Origin: Myxococcales bacterium
GTDB taxonomy: Bacteria; Myxococcota_A; Polyangia; Polyangiales; Houyiibacteriaceae
Assembly: GCA_029863605.1 (NCBI GenBank)
Contig: JAOTVB010000007.1
Location: forward strand, 1-64,000
Reading direction: 5' to 3'
Length of the DNA: 64,000 bases
Positions 24,798 through 33,190 of this stretch are shown in pieces; the stretch's first letter is position 1, and each line of letters opens with the position of its first letter. The notes beneath the pieces were generated by a model that worked only from the letters and a program-made list of their open reading frames with translations, ran no database searches and was not told where the DNA came from. Both the position numbers and the translations under genes were made by a program.

Positions 24798-25937
24798 ATG
24801 ATTCTTACCGAACAGCAAGAGTTGATTCGAGACTCTGCCGCGCGATTCGCTGAGCAGCGATTGGTGCCCAACAGCCGCGCCTGGGAGGCAGCTCAGGCCG
24901 TCGACCCGCAGGTCTTGCGTGAGATGGGGGAGCTCGGCTTCATGGGCATGACGGTCGCCGAGCGGTGGAATGGAGCGGGCTTGGATTACGTTTCGTATGC
25001 GCTTGCGTTGATCGAGATCGCCGCCGGCGACGGTGCCGTGTCGACGATCATGAGCCTCAACAACGCTCCGGTGTGCGCCATTCTCGAGTCGCGAGGCAGT
25101 GACGCGCTCAAAGAGCAGTACCTGAAACCCTTGGCCGCGGGGGAGATGCTCGGCGCGTTCGCGCTCACGGAGCCACAGGCCGGATCCGATGCGGCAAACC
25201 TAGAGACTCGTGCCGTGCGCACCGATGACGGCTACGAGATCACGGGGACGAAGCAGTTCATCACCTCCGGCAAGATCGCGGGGGCGGTGATCGTGTTCGC
25301 CGTCACCGACGCGTCAGCGGGTAAGCGCGGAATCTCAGCGCTTCTCGTTCCAGGAGGCACGCCGGGCATGACTGTGACGTCCCTCGAGCACAAGATGGGG
25401 CAAGAGGCGTCCGACACTGCGCAACTGACCTTCGAAGCAGTCAAGGTTCCGGCGAGCCACCTCATCGGAAACGAAGGCGACGGGTACCGTATCGCCCTCG
25501 CCAACCTCGAGGCCGGGCGTATCGGCATCGCCGCACAATGTGTGGGCATGGCCCGGGCGGCACTGAACCACGCCCTGGCATACGCCAAGGAGCGCACCGC
25601 CTTCGGCCAAACGTTGTCGCAGCACCAAGCCGTGGCCTTTCGCCTCGCCGACATGGCGACTCAGCTTCACGCCGCTACCACGATGGTCCTCGAAGCAGCC
25701 GCGCTACGCGAAGCGGGGCGTCCGTGCTTGAAGGAGGCCTGCATGGCCAAGCTCTTCGCCTCCGAGGCGGCCGAACGGATATGCTCCGACGCGATCCAGA
25801 TTTTCGGCGGCTATGGTTACTCGCGCGAGCTACCGGTTGAGAAGATCTACCGGGACGTACGTGTAGCTCAGATCTACGAGGGAACGTCGGATGTGCAGCG
25901 CATCATCATCAGTCGCCAACTCCTTCGAGGCAGCTAA
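24798..25937 (+). CDS. Acyl-CoA dehydrogenase (short/medium-chain type)
   Basis: A 379-aa protein with the full fold. The FAD-binding motif is AFALTEPQAGSDAANL. ITGTKQFITSG is in the middle domain. The catalytic base is Glu 361 in QIYEGTSDVQRIII. QIFGGYGYSRELPVEKIYRD is the classic ACADS/BCAD signature. It catalyses the first step of beta-oxidation or branched-chain amino-acid breakdown, passing electrons to ETF. The substrate cannot be fixed from sequence, but overall it resembles butyryl-CoA dehydrogenase-like enzymes. It stands alone, without thiolase or hydratase neighbours. Confidence 0.93.
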   Translation: MILTEQQELIRDSAARFAEQRLVPNSRAWEAAQAVDPQVLREMGELGFMGMTVAERWNGAGLDYVSYALALIEIAAGDGAVSTIMSLNNAPVCAILESRGSDALKEQYLKPLAAGEMLGAFALTEPQAGSDAANLETRAVRTDDGYEITGTKQFITSGKIAGAVIVFAVTDASAGKRGISALLVPGGTPGMTVTSLEHKMGQEASDTAQLTFEAVKVPASHLIGNEGDGYRIALANLEAGRIGIAAQCVGMARAALNHALAYAKERTAFGQTLSQHQAVAFRLADMATQLHAATTMVLEAAALREAGRPCLKEACMAKLFASEAAERICSDAIQIFGGYGYSRELPVEKIYRDVRVAQIYEGTSDVQRIIISRQLLRGS

Positions 25938-25990
25938 TCGCGTTTCGTAGGGCGCCTTGACCCGTTTCCTCGCCTGTCGGATCATACCCC

Positions 25991-26503
25991 ATGTTTTTCC
26001 GCTTCGTGATCCGGGACGTCGCGATTCTGCTCGTCACGATCGGGCTTTGGCTCCTCAGTTTCGAGACTGAGCCCGGCACCACCCTCGCCTCCGTCGTGTC
26101 GATCAGCGCCGGGGTTGGCGCCTTGGTGTGCGCGTACAACTTTCACGAGTGGGGTCACCTGGTCGTTGCACGCATGACCGACAGCGTGTTCACGCCGGCC
26201 AGACGCGTGATTTCGCCGTTCTTGTTTAGCTACGATACCGAACACAACACGCCCCGACAATTTCTGCTGATGTCGCTCGGTGGATTCGCAGCGACCGCCC
26301 TCTTCGTCGTCGCCTTCCTTTTGTGGATGCCACGAGACCAACAAGCAGGTCGAATCGCCCTTTACGGTGCGCTCATTCTGGCGTCGTTGACCGTCGTCAT
26401 CGAGTTTCCGATTTTCTTTCGCGCGCTGCTCGGCAACACGGTGCCACGGACCGGGATGTTCAAAGGCCCCACGGTCGGCGGTGGCCAGAAAAACACTCCG
26501 TGA
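25991..26503 (+). CDS. Membrane protein with HEWGH zinc motif (possible site-2-protease-like)
   Basis: A 170-aa protein with about four hydrophobic helices at roughly residues 8-24, 32-60, 90-110 and 120-142. The second helix contains NFHEWGHLVVA (His 52, Glu 53, His 56), an HExxH motif inside a membrane segment. This is the hallmark of M50 site-2 proteases. The usual second motif with an Asp ligand (LDG or NPDG) is not evident, so activity is uncertain. Loss of that motif or membership of another membrane metalloenzyme family are both possible. It lies 53 bases after the acyl-CoA dehydrogenase gene and upstream of the Cys-peptide gene. Confidence 0.7.
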   Translation: MFFRFVIRDVAILLVTIGLWLLSFETEPGTTLASVVSISAGVGALVCAYNFHEWGHLVVARMTDSVFTPARRVISPFLFSYDTEHNTPRQFLLMSLGGFAATALFVVAFLLWMPRDQQAGRIALYGALILASLTVVIEFPIFFRALLGNTVPRTGMFKGPTVGGGQKNTP

Positions 26504-26611
26504 ATCCGCGACGGAGGTGGCGCTGCCGTTTTGGTGAAACATTTCGGACGCACAGGCGTAACCCCGTGGAAGGCCCGCTCCAACCATTCGCGGGCAGAGG
26601 GTGAACTACAC

Positions 26612-26842
26612 ATGAATTCTGCACTCAAGCATACGATTGTAGCGATGGCGACGGCGGCGCTGAGCATGACCGCAGCCTGCAAGAGCGACGACGGCCCCTC
26701 GGCGAGCGAAGTCACGGCAGGCGCCGAAAAGGCCGCAAGTCACGAAGGGGCTTCCGAGGCTTCCTGCGGCGAAGGCAACTGCGGCGCGGAGAAGAAGGGC
26801 GACGCTTCCGAGGCTTCCTGCGGCGAAGGCAGCTGCGGCTAG
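26612..26842 (+). CDS. Small secreted Cys-peptide with two EGxCG cassettes (HvfA/bufferin-like precursor candidate)
   Basis: A 76-aa protein. The start at 26612 gives MNSALKHTIVAMATAALSMT and then AAC, a Sec or lipoprotein-type signal. A Lys/Ser/Ala/Glu-rich spacer follows. The C-terminus holds two cassettes, ASEASCGEGNCG and ASEASCGEGSCG, separated by AEKKGD. HvfA-type precursors of the bufferin family have a signal peptide, low-complexity spacer and repeated EGKCG motifs, whose Cys are modified by MNIO (DUF692) enzymes. The layout here is similar, but no MNIO or partner gene is visible in the window. It could alternatively be an unmodified metal-binding lipoprotein. An ORF extension upstream to 26531 is unlikely to be translated. 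Confidence 0.75.
   Translation: MNSALKHTIVAMATAALSMTAACKSDDGPSASEVTAGAEKAASHEGASEASCGEGNCGAEKKGDASEASCGEGSCG
26750..26839 (+). repeat. 36-bp direct repeat in the Cys-peptide gene
   Basis: 26750-26785 and 26804-26839 differ at a single base (gcaactg versus gcagctg). The period is 54 bases, so the frame is kept. Each copy encodes one ASEASCGEGxCG cassette. The near-identity at silent positions indicates a recent in-frame duplication. Confidence 0.9.
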
Positions 26843-26847
26843 GTTCG

Positions 26848-28089
26848 TTACGCTCGGGACCGCCTCGAGACGAGGCTTCGCGCCCGAGCGGCAGGGTCAT
26901 CCCGATAGAAGATCAGGCTGAAGAGGACGAAGCCGCCCCACAACGCGGCGAGGTGATAGAGCATCATCGCACCTCCATAGCGCTCGAAGATGTCTGCCGT
27001 GACTTTCGGGCCGATCAACATGCCGAGGGCGTAGAACGTGTTGTAAATTGCGGTGCCGCGACCGTAGTCCTCGGGACGCACCGACACCCCCTGAAGCGCC
27101 AAGCTCACCGGTGATATCGAGGCCAAGGTGGCGCCGGCTACGACGATGGCGATGCACATCAATGGGTACGAGTCGAGAAACACGAAGCCGAGGACCATCG
27201 TCATGCCAATCGTCGCGAGGCCGCGCATCGTGAGCAAGTGGCCGATGCGGTCGCCGAGAAGGCCCACGGGATTGGTGAACAGCAGCATGCCTAGCGCGAA
27301 AAACGCAGGGATCCAGATCGTCCGGCCCTCGGTGATGCCTTTGCTTTGGATCAAGTAAAGCGGCAGGAAGAGCACCGCGCTCGCCTGAAAGTAGCCATAG
27401 GCGAACGTCGCGAAGCAGGAGTTCTTGATCTGCCACAGCAGTTCGCCTCGCGAGAGCCTTCGTCGAGCCTGTTCCGGAGCTTCGTCTTCGTGCTGCACGA
27501 GCGACACGACCTGCCGAGTAGACTTGTCCGGATCGAGCGTGAAGAGTGCGTAGAGGCCGGCGAACGTAGAGATGACCCCGGCGGCGACGAACCCGATCGA
27601 CAAAGGCCCTAAACGGGTCAGCGCCCACGCGATCCCAGGGCCGAGCATATAGCCGACCCCCATCGCCACGGCGTACAAGCTCATCGTGAAGGCCTTGTTT
27701 CCCCCTCCTGCGCGCGAAAGCAGTATCGTCTCCGCGCTCACCCAAATCCCCACCGAAAACCCGCCGTCGAAGAACCGAATCACGGCCAGGGACGCGAAGC
27801 TGTCGAGAAAGGGAAACACCGCGACGGTCGCCGCATAGCCGAAGAAGCTCGCTACCAACATCCCTCGCGCGCTGAATCGCTCTATGAGTTGGTCCATGAC
27901 GAGGGACAGGGCGACGATGCCGAGCCCAAACGCGACCGCCAGGCTTCCGATGTCGCTCTTGGTAAAGCCCTTCGCGTCGAGAAAAATCGCGATCAGCGAG
28001 AGCGCCATCCCATACGCAACGCTGAGCACGACCGTAGCGCGATAGATCCGCCAGACATTCGGGTCTTCCACGCGCTTGGTCCACTTCAT
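26848..28089 (-). CDS. MFS transporter
   Basis: A 413-aa integral membrane protein with about 12 hydrophobic helices. The central cytoplasmic loop at about residues 190-215 is charged (DPDKSTRQVVSLVQHEDEAP). The loop between helices 2 and 3 (MDQLIERFSARGMLVASFFG) matches the MFS D-x-x-x-x-R-x-G-R-like signature in degenerate form. The overall pattern fits drug- or metabolite-efflux MFS proteins, but the substrate is not predictable. It is convergent with the Cys-peptide gene, with only five bases between stop codons, and divergent from the amidohydrolase gene at 28195. Confidence 0.88.
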   Translation of the reverse strand: MKWTKRVEDPNVWRIYRATVVLSVAYGMALSLIAIFLDAKGFTKSDIGSLAVAFGLGIVALSLVMDQLIERFSARGMLVASFFGYAATVAVFPFLDSFASLAVIRFFDGGFSVGIWVSAETILLSRAGGGNKAFTMSLYAVAMGVGYMLGPGIAWALTRLGPLSIGFVAAGVISTFAGLYALFTLDPDKSTRQVVSLVQHEDEAPEQARRRLSRGELLWQIKNSCFATFAYGYFQASAVLFLPLYLIQSKGITEGRTIWIPAFFALGMLLFTNPVGLLGDRIGHLLTMRGLATIGMTMVLGFVFLDSYPLMCIAIVVAGATLASISPVSLALQGVSVRPEDYGRGTAIYNTFYALGMLIGPKVTADIFERYGGAMMLYHLAALWGGFVLFSLIFYRDDPAARARSLVSRRSRA

Positions 28090-28194
28090 CCGGAGCCCTT
28101 GTAAGTCGCTGGCGCGGACAAGTCACGCACCAAGAATTGGGACAGTCCCCGTTGCGAATTTGGCGCATGTAGGTAGCATGGCGCCCGTAGGCTC

Positions 28195-29922
28195 GTGACT
28201 CGATCGATCATCAAAGGGGCCGTCTGGACGATGGCAGCGTTGATCATCCTGGTCGTCGTCGGAGGCGGCATTGCATGGTTGCGTCTGCACCCGTCTCCGC
28301 CAGGGCTCCAGGTCTGGGCCAACGGTCACATCCTCACGATGGACGCTGCGGGTCGACAGGCTACTGCCGTCGTGATCGAAGACGACAAGATCGCGGCGGT
28401 CGGTGGCGACGAAGACGTGGAGCGATGGCTGCCCGATGCGGATGTCGCCCTCGACCTCGAGGGGCGCACGGTGGTGCCCGGATTCATCGAAGCGCATGGC
28501 CATTTCCCGGGCGCCGGCCTCACAGCGGTTGCGGCGGACCTGAATAGCCCGCCGATCGGCACGGTGATCGACATACCGCAGGCCTTGGACGCGTTGAGAG
28601 AGGCCGACGCAGAGCAACCCGGCGACGATTGGCTGATCGGCTTCGGGTACGACGACACCATGCTCGCGGAGAAGCGCCACTTCACGCGCGCCGATCTCGA
28701 CAGTGTGTCGAGCACCCGTCCGGTCATGGCCATGCACATCTCTGCCCACATGGCGGTGGTGAACACCCTGGCTCTCGAACGCTTCGGGATCACCGCCGAG
28801 ACGCCCGACCCGGCCGGCGGCGAGATCCGAAAAGACCCAGCGACGGGAGAGCCGACCGGTCTGCTCCTCGAGACTGCATCGCGACCCATCATGCTGGAAG
28901 CGCTCAACATGCCGCCGTTGAAGCAGCTCGCCGTCGTCCGTTCAGCGGTCGACGAGTACGCGCGTCAAGGATTCACCACCGTGCAAAACGGGCTTGCTAC
29001 CCTCGAGCAACTCAAGGGGATGAGCGGGGCCTCGAAGGTCGGTTTGATCCCGCAGCGATTGGTAGTGTGGCCCAAAGACGAGCTCGGTCTCGCTGCCACC
29101 AAGGGCGAGCTCACGCTCGGAGAATACGCCACCGACCGCGTCCACATCGGCGCCATCAAGTTCGTCGGCGATGGATCGATCCAGGGTTACACCGGTTTTC
29201 TCACCGAGCCCTACCAGCAGCCGGGCGAGCATTCCGCAGACTATCGCGGGTATCCCAACATCGACGCGGAGACCCTGAACGACCAAGTGAAGACGATCCA
29301 TTGCGCGGGTCAGCAGGTGGCGGTGCATGGCAACGGCGACGCGGCGATCGATCAGTTCCTCGATGCCTGGGAAGCGGCCCTCGAAGCCTGCCCCGCCAAA
29401 GACGCGCGGCCGGTCTTGGTGCATGCGCAGATGGCGCGCGCCGACCAACTCACACGCATGAAGACCCTCGGGGTGACCCCGAGCTTTTTCAACGCGCACG
29501 TCTACTATTGGGGTGACCGTCACCGCGACATCTTCCTCGGACCGGAGCGTGCGGCTCGAATCAGCCCGGCTGCGAGCGCCGTGGCACTCGGGCTGCGATT
29601 CACCACCCATCTCGATACGCCGATCGTCCCGATAAACTCCATGCTGCAACTCTGGACTCCCGTCGCGCGAGAAACATCGAGCGGCCAAGTCCTGGGTCCC
29701 GAGGAACGCATCTCGGTCGAGCAAGCGCTGCGGGCCATGACCTCCGACGCCGCGTGGCAGCTCCGGCTGGAGACGCAAATCGGTTCGATCGAACCGGGCA
29801 AGCAGGCCGACCTCGTGATCCTATCCGAGAACCCACTCGACTACGCCGGCAACCTGCGTGACATTCGCGTCGAGCGCACGGTGGTCGGCGGCGTGACGAT
29901 CTTCGAAGAGCCAAACGAATAG
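28195..29922 (+). CDS. Membrane-anchored YtcJ-like amidohydrolase
   Basis: This 575-aa protein starts with GTG at 28195; the only nearby ATG (28178) is out of frame. Residues about 8-30 are a transmembrane helix (VWTMAALIILVVVGGGIAWL), so the enzyme is anchored and probably faces the periplasm. VVPGFIEAHGHF supplies His 101 and 103. AVHGNGDAAIDQFLDAWE carries a later metal-site His, and LVHAQMA another. IEPGKQADLVILSENP closes the fold. It belongs to the amidohydrolase_3 family (YtcJ, exoenzyme-regulator AepA type). The substrate is unknown. Divergent from the MFS gene, with which it may be co-regulated. Confidence 0.87.
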   Translation: MTRSIIKGAVWTMAALIILVVVGGGIAWLRLHPSPPGLQVWANGHILTMDAAGRQATAVVIEDDKIAAVGGDEDVERWLPDADVALDLEGRTVVPGFIEAHGHFPGAGLTAVAADLNSPPIGTVIDIPQALDALREADAEQPGDDWLIGFGYDDTMLAEKRHFTRADLDSVSSTRPVMAMHISAHMAVVNTLALERFGITAETPDPAGGEIRKDPATGEPTGLLLETASRPIMLEALNMPPLKQLAVVRSAVDEYARQGFTTVQNGLATLEQLKGMSGASKVGLIPQRLVVWPKDELGLAATKGELTLGEYATDRVHIGAIKFVGDGSIQGYTGFLTEPYQQPGEHSADYRGYPNIDAETLNDQVKTIHCAGQQVAVHGNGDAAIDQFLDAWEAALEACPAKDARPVLVHAQMARADQLTRMKTLGVTPSFFNAHVYYWGDRHRDIFLGPERAARISPAASAVALGLRFTTHLDTPIVPINSMLQLWTPVARETSSGQVLGPEERISVEQALRAMTSDAAWQLRLETQIGSIEPGKQADLVILSENPLDYAGNLRDIRVERTVVGGVTIFEEPNE

Positions 29923-30069
29923 AACAAAAGAGCGCTCCACGACGCGGCGCACTCACACAAAGAGACCTGAAGGTCCATCTCGTGGGGCTGGTTCCCAGGC
30001 GTTTCCGTCGGTGCGGGCATGATCCTTGAGGCGGCTCGCGAACGGAGCTAGATTAACGGGCGTAGTCTG

Positions 30070-30456
30070 ATGGTGCATCGAGGTTTCACACAGCTTCTCG
30101 TAGCGGCGATGGTCGCGGCCTCCGGCCTCGGCGGGGCTGCGCTTCACCTGTGCCAGATGGAGGGGGCGGTCCGCTCGACGTGCTGCTGCCATCAGTCGGA
30201 GCATGAGCAGCCGCCGATCCAGCTGAAGCGCGTGGATGAATGCTGCGGCGCCTTGCTTCCGCAGAGCGAGCAGCCTCCTGTGTTGACCACGCACGACATC
30301 AGCATCGAATCGTCGCTGATGTTGGCCGCATTGGTCGCGTCGCCGGAGCTTTCGACGGCAACCCGTGGCAGTGCATGTATCCTTCCGCCTGTTCGAGGTC
30401 CGCCGCCTGAGCACGGGCCACCGCTCTTCATTCAGCACTGCTCTTTTTTGAATTGA
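30070..30456 (+). CDS. Cys/His-rich small exported protein, first gene of the metal-efflux locus
   Basis: A 128-aa protein with a Sec-type signal (residues about 7-25, LLVAAMVAASGLGGAALHLC). The mature part has STCCCHQSEHEQ and DECCGALL, clusters of Cys and His that could bind soft metals. The C-terminus is hydrophobic and ends QHCSFLN. It lies 104 bases before the CusC-like gene in the same direction. Small Cys/His-rich proteins are often encoded beside Cu/Ag efflux genes, so a sensing or buffering role is an inference. No family is recognised with confidence. Confidence 0.7.
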   Translation: MVHRGFTQLLVAAMVAASGLGGAALHLCQMEGAVRSTCCCHQSEHEQPPIQLKRVDECCGALLPQSEQPPVLTTHDISIESSLMLAALVASPELSTATRGSACILPPVRGPPPEHGPPLFIQHCSFLN

Positions 30457-30479
30457 TCTCCGCACACTCGCTGGGCTGA

Positions 30480-30531
30480 GCGCAGGAATTTCTGCGCCCT
30501 CTGACTGACGGTCGCACGAGCGCGCGACCGT
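30480..30531 (+). promoter_or_regulatory. Tandem hairpins upstream of the efflux operon
   Basis: GCGCAG-GAATTT-CTGCGC (30480-30497) is followed by ACGGTCGC-ACGAGCGC-GCGACCGT (30508-30531). Both are perfect stems. They lie between the Cys/His-rich gene and the outer-membrane channel gene. Neither has a T-tract, so mRNA processing or attenuation is as likely as termination. Confidence 0.4.
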
Positions 30532-30560
30532 GGAGCAACACGTGCAGGAGAGAAAGAGCA

Positions 30561-31928
30561 ATGTGGAAAATTCAAACTAATACCCTATGCGCCGGCCTGC
30601 TGGCCGCTGTCTGGTTGGCCGGCTGTGCCCACGGCCAACGAAAACAGATCGACGCGATGGAGCACGCGTTGCACCAGGCCGCGCCGCAACCCGAGGAGGC
30701 CGACGCTGCCAACGCGCTTCTCGAGGACAAACACGACGGGCCGCTCGAGAAGAAAGAGCTGGTTGAGGCGGTGCTTGCTCGAAACCCAAGCCTGGAATCC
30801 GCACGACTGGCGTGGCAGGCAGTGGTGGCGCAACAGCCCCAGGCGACGGCGCTCAGCGACCCGATGGTGAGCTACTCGCTTGCCCCGGCGAGCATTGGGT
30901 CGAACGTCGTCCGGTTCGGCCAGGTCGTGAAGATCGAGCAGCGTTTTCCGTGGCCAAGCAAGTTAGGGCTGGCAGGAGATGTCGTTCTGTCCGACGCCGA
31001 AGCAGCGCAAGCGGACTACGAGGCGGTGCGGCTCGATCTGGCCCTGTTGGCGTCACTTCTGTTCGACGAATACGCCAAGGTCATCCGTTTGCTCGAGCTC
31101 AACCTCGAGCACCGAGAGCTGACCGAAGACATCAAGGCGGCCGCCATGGCACAGTACGAGGCGGGGCGGGCTCCACAACAGGAGCCGCTTCAAGCCGAGG
31201 TCGAGCTTTCGCACGTCCTGCACGAGCAGGTTCTGTTGGAGGCCGACCGTTCGGTGATTATCGCGAAGCTGAATCAGCTTCTCCACCGGGCGCCCCAAGC
31301 CCCTCTTCCCAAGCCGGCAAGGGTGCGCTTCGTACCCGCCGACATCGCGGAGACCACCGAGCTTCAGGACCAGGCCCTCGAAGGAAGGCCGGAGCTCAGA
31401 GCGACGGAAGCACGGATAGGCGCCCGCGAGTCTGCGGCGGAGCTCACGCAGCGCGAGTTCTTTCCGGACCTCGGCATCATGGGTGAATACAACTCCATGT
31501 GGAGAGAGACCCAGCACCAATGGATGCTCGGGGTGTCACTCAACGTCCCCATCCAAATCAAGTCGCGTCGAGGAGCCGTTGACCAGGCCAACGCCGAGCT
31601 CGGCAGAGTCCGCGCGGACTTGGAAGTGCTCAGCGACGGAGTTCGCACCGAGGTCGACCAAAGCAGGCAACGGGTGCTCGAAGCTCAGCACGTCCTGGTG
31701 CTTTACCAGAAACGCTTGCTGCCCGCTGCAAGGGCCCAAATCCAAGCCGCGCGTGCGGGATACCAAACGGGGCGAAATAGCTTTCAGGCGCTCGTCGATT
31801 CGGAACGCTCCCTTCGGACGCTCGAAATTCAATACGAGGAGGCGCTCGCGACATTCGGCCAACGCGGCGCCGAGCTCTCACGTGCGCTCGGTCAAATGCC
31901 GGGCCTCTTGAAAGGAGAGACGCCATGA
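30561..31928 (+). CDS. TolC-family outer-membrane efflux lipoprotein (CusC/CzcC-like)
   Basis: A 455-aa protein with a lipoprotein signal (LLAAVWLAGCAHGQ). Two outer-membrane-efflux repeats follow at about residues 60-245 and 265-450, rich in long amphipathic helices with the typical ...LELNLEHRELTEDIKAAAMA... coil and a conserved YQTGRNSFQALVDSERSL near the end. TolC-like trimers form the channel that spans the outer membrane and periplasm. Its stop overlaps the start of the next gene (ATGA), which indicates translational coupling with the adaptor and pump. Confidence 0.92.
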   Translation: MWKIQTNTLCAGLLAAVWLAGCAHGQRKQIDAMEHALHQAAPQPEEADAANALLEDKHDGPLEKKELVEAVLARNPSLESARLAWQAVVAQQPQATALSDPMVSYSLAPASIGSNVVRFGQVVKIEQRFPWPSKLGLAGDVVLSDAEAAQADYEAVRLDLALLASLLFDEYAKVIRLLELNLEHRELTEDIKAAAMAQYEAGRAPQQEPLQAEVELSHVLHEQVLLEADRSVIIAKLNQLLHRAPQAPLPKPARVRFVPADIAETTELQDQALEGRPELRATEARIGARESAAELTQREFFPDLGIMGEYNSMWRETQHQWMLGVSLNVPIQIKSRRGAVDQANAELGRVRADLEVLSDGVRTEVDQSRQRVLEAQHVLVLYQKRLLPAARAQIQAARAGYQTGRNSFQALVDSERSLRTLEIQYEEALATFGQRGAELSRALGQMPGLLKGETP

Positions 31929-33190
31929 CCCGCCGTCGAGTTATCATCCTCATCTTGGTGCTCGTCGCGATCACCGCAGTCGCGCTGGCCGTGGCACTGC
32001 GACCGACCCCAGACGCGCATCCGCCCGAGCACGCAGCGATCGAGCATGCAGCGACCGAGCACCCGGAGTCGGACATCGCCTATTACACCTGCCCGATGCA
32101 TCCGTCGGTCGAGCAACCGGAGCCCGGGAAGTGCCCGATCTGCGGAATGACCCTTACCCCGGTGACCAAGACGGACCTCCGCGAGGGGACGGTCGTGGTG
32201 GACGAGGTTCGGCGCCAGCAAATCGGCGTCCGGATCGGAACCGCGGAGGTGAGACCCCTCGTGTTGGAGATCCGCGCCGTCGGGAGGGTGCAATACGATG
32301 AGACCCGCCTCTCCGACGTGAACCTCCGGATGAGTGGCTGGGTCCAGCGACTGCTGGTCGATGAGACGGGTCAACGGGTCAAGAAGGGACAAACCCTGTT
32401 CACCCTCTACAGTCCGGAGCTCTATGCCGCGCAGGTCGAGCTCGTGTCCGCGATCCGGGAACAAAGGGATGGTAGCGCCACCGTGCTTGCCGATCTGGCG
32501 GGCGCATCGAAGCAACGGCTGCGACTGCTCGGAATGAGCGACGGGCAGATCCAGCGTCTCGTAAAACGTGGAAAGCCGTGGGAGCACATGCCGATCACTG
32601 CGCCCGCGAGCGGCTACGTCATCGAAAAAGCCGTGGTCGAGGGCGCCCACATCGAAGCGGGGACCCGCGTGTATCGAATCGCCGATCTCAGTCGCGTCTG
32701 GATCGATGCGGATGTCTACGAGGCAGATCTCCCCCACCTCGAAGTAGGGCAAGCCGTGCGCGTTGAGCTGCCGTACGTCCAGAAGGAGTCCTTCGATGGA
32801 CGGCTCGACTACATCTACCCGACGCTCAACGACAAGACACGGACCGCGCGCGTTCGCATCGTGCTCCCGAATCAAGATCTCCGGCTCAAGCCCGATATGT
32901 ACGCAAATGTCTTGGTCGACGTGGATCTGGGCCTACGTCTTGCCGTACCGGACTCGGCGGTCGTCTATACGGGGCCGCGGCGATTGGTGTTCGTCGACCT
33001 GGGCGAAGGCCGTCTTCGGCCGACGGAGGTGAAGCTCGGCGTGCATGCAGGAACCTTCTACGAGATTGTCGATGGCCTGAAAGAAGGCGATCGAGTGGTC
33101 ACCTCGGGGAACTTCCTCATCGCCGCCGAAAGTCGCATCCGGTCGGCCATCGAGTACTGGGGCAGCGGAGCGGGCCATGCCGGACACTGA
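31925..33190 (+). CDS. cusB: RND periplasmic adaptor with heavy-metal-binding domain (CusB-like)
   Basis: A 421-aa protein with an N-terminal membrane anchor (VIILILVLVAITAVALAVAL). A His-rich linker is followed by the metal-binding domain YYTCPMHPSVEQPEPGKCPI at about residues 52-80, with two Cys pairs and a Met-rich end. The adaptor then has a barrel-sandwich and helical-hairpin part (GWVQRLLVDETGQRVKKGQT) and a beta-barrel/membrane-proximal part. It links the CusA pump to the outer channel and is thought to hand metal to it. It overlaps cusA by 14 bases. Confidence 0.93.
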   Translation: MTRRRVIILILVLVAITAVALAVALRPTPDAHPPEHAAIEHAATEHPESDIAYYTCPMHPSVEQPEPGKCPICGMTLTPVTKTDLREGTVVVDEVRRQQIGVRIGTAEVRPLVLEIRAVGRVQYDETRLSDVNLRMSGWVQRLLVDETGQRVKKGQTLFTLYSPELYAAQVELVSAIREQRDGSATVLADLAGASKQRLRLLGMSDGQIQRLVKRGKPWEHMPITAPASGYVIEKAVVEGAHIEAGTRVYRIADLSRVWIDADVYEADLPHLEVGQAVRVELPYVQKESFDGRLDYIYPTLNDKTRTARVRIVLPNQDLRLKPDMYANVLVDVDLGLRLAVPDSAVVYTGPRRLVFVDLGEGRLRPTEVKLGVHAGTFYEIVDGLKEGDRVVTSGNFLIAAESRIRSAIEYWGSGAGHAGH

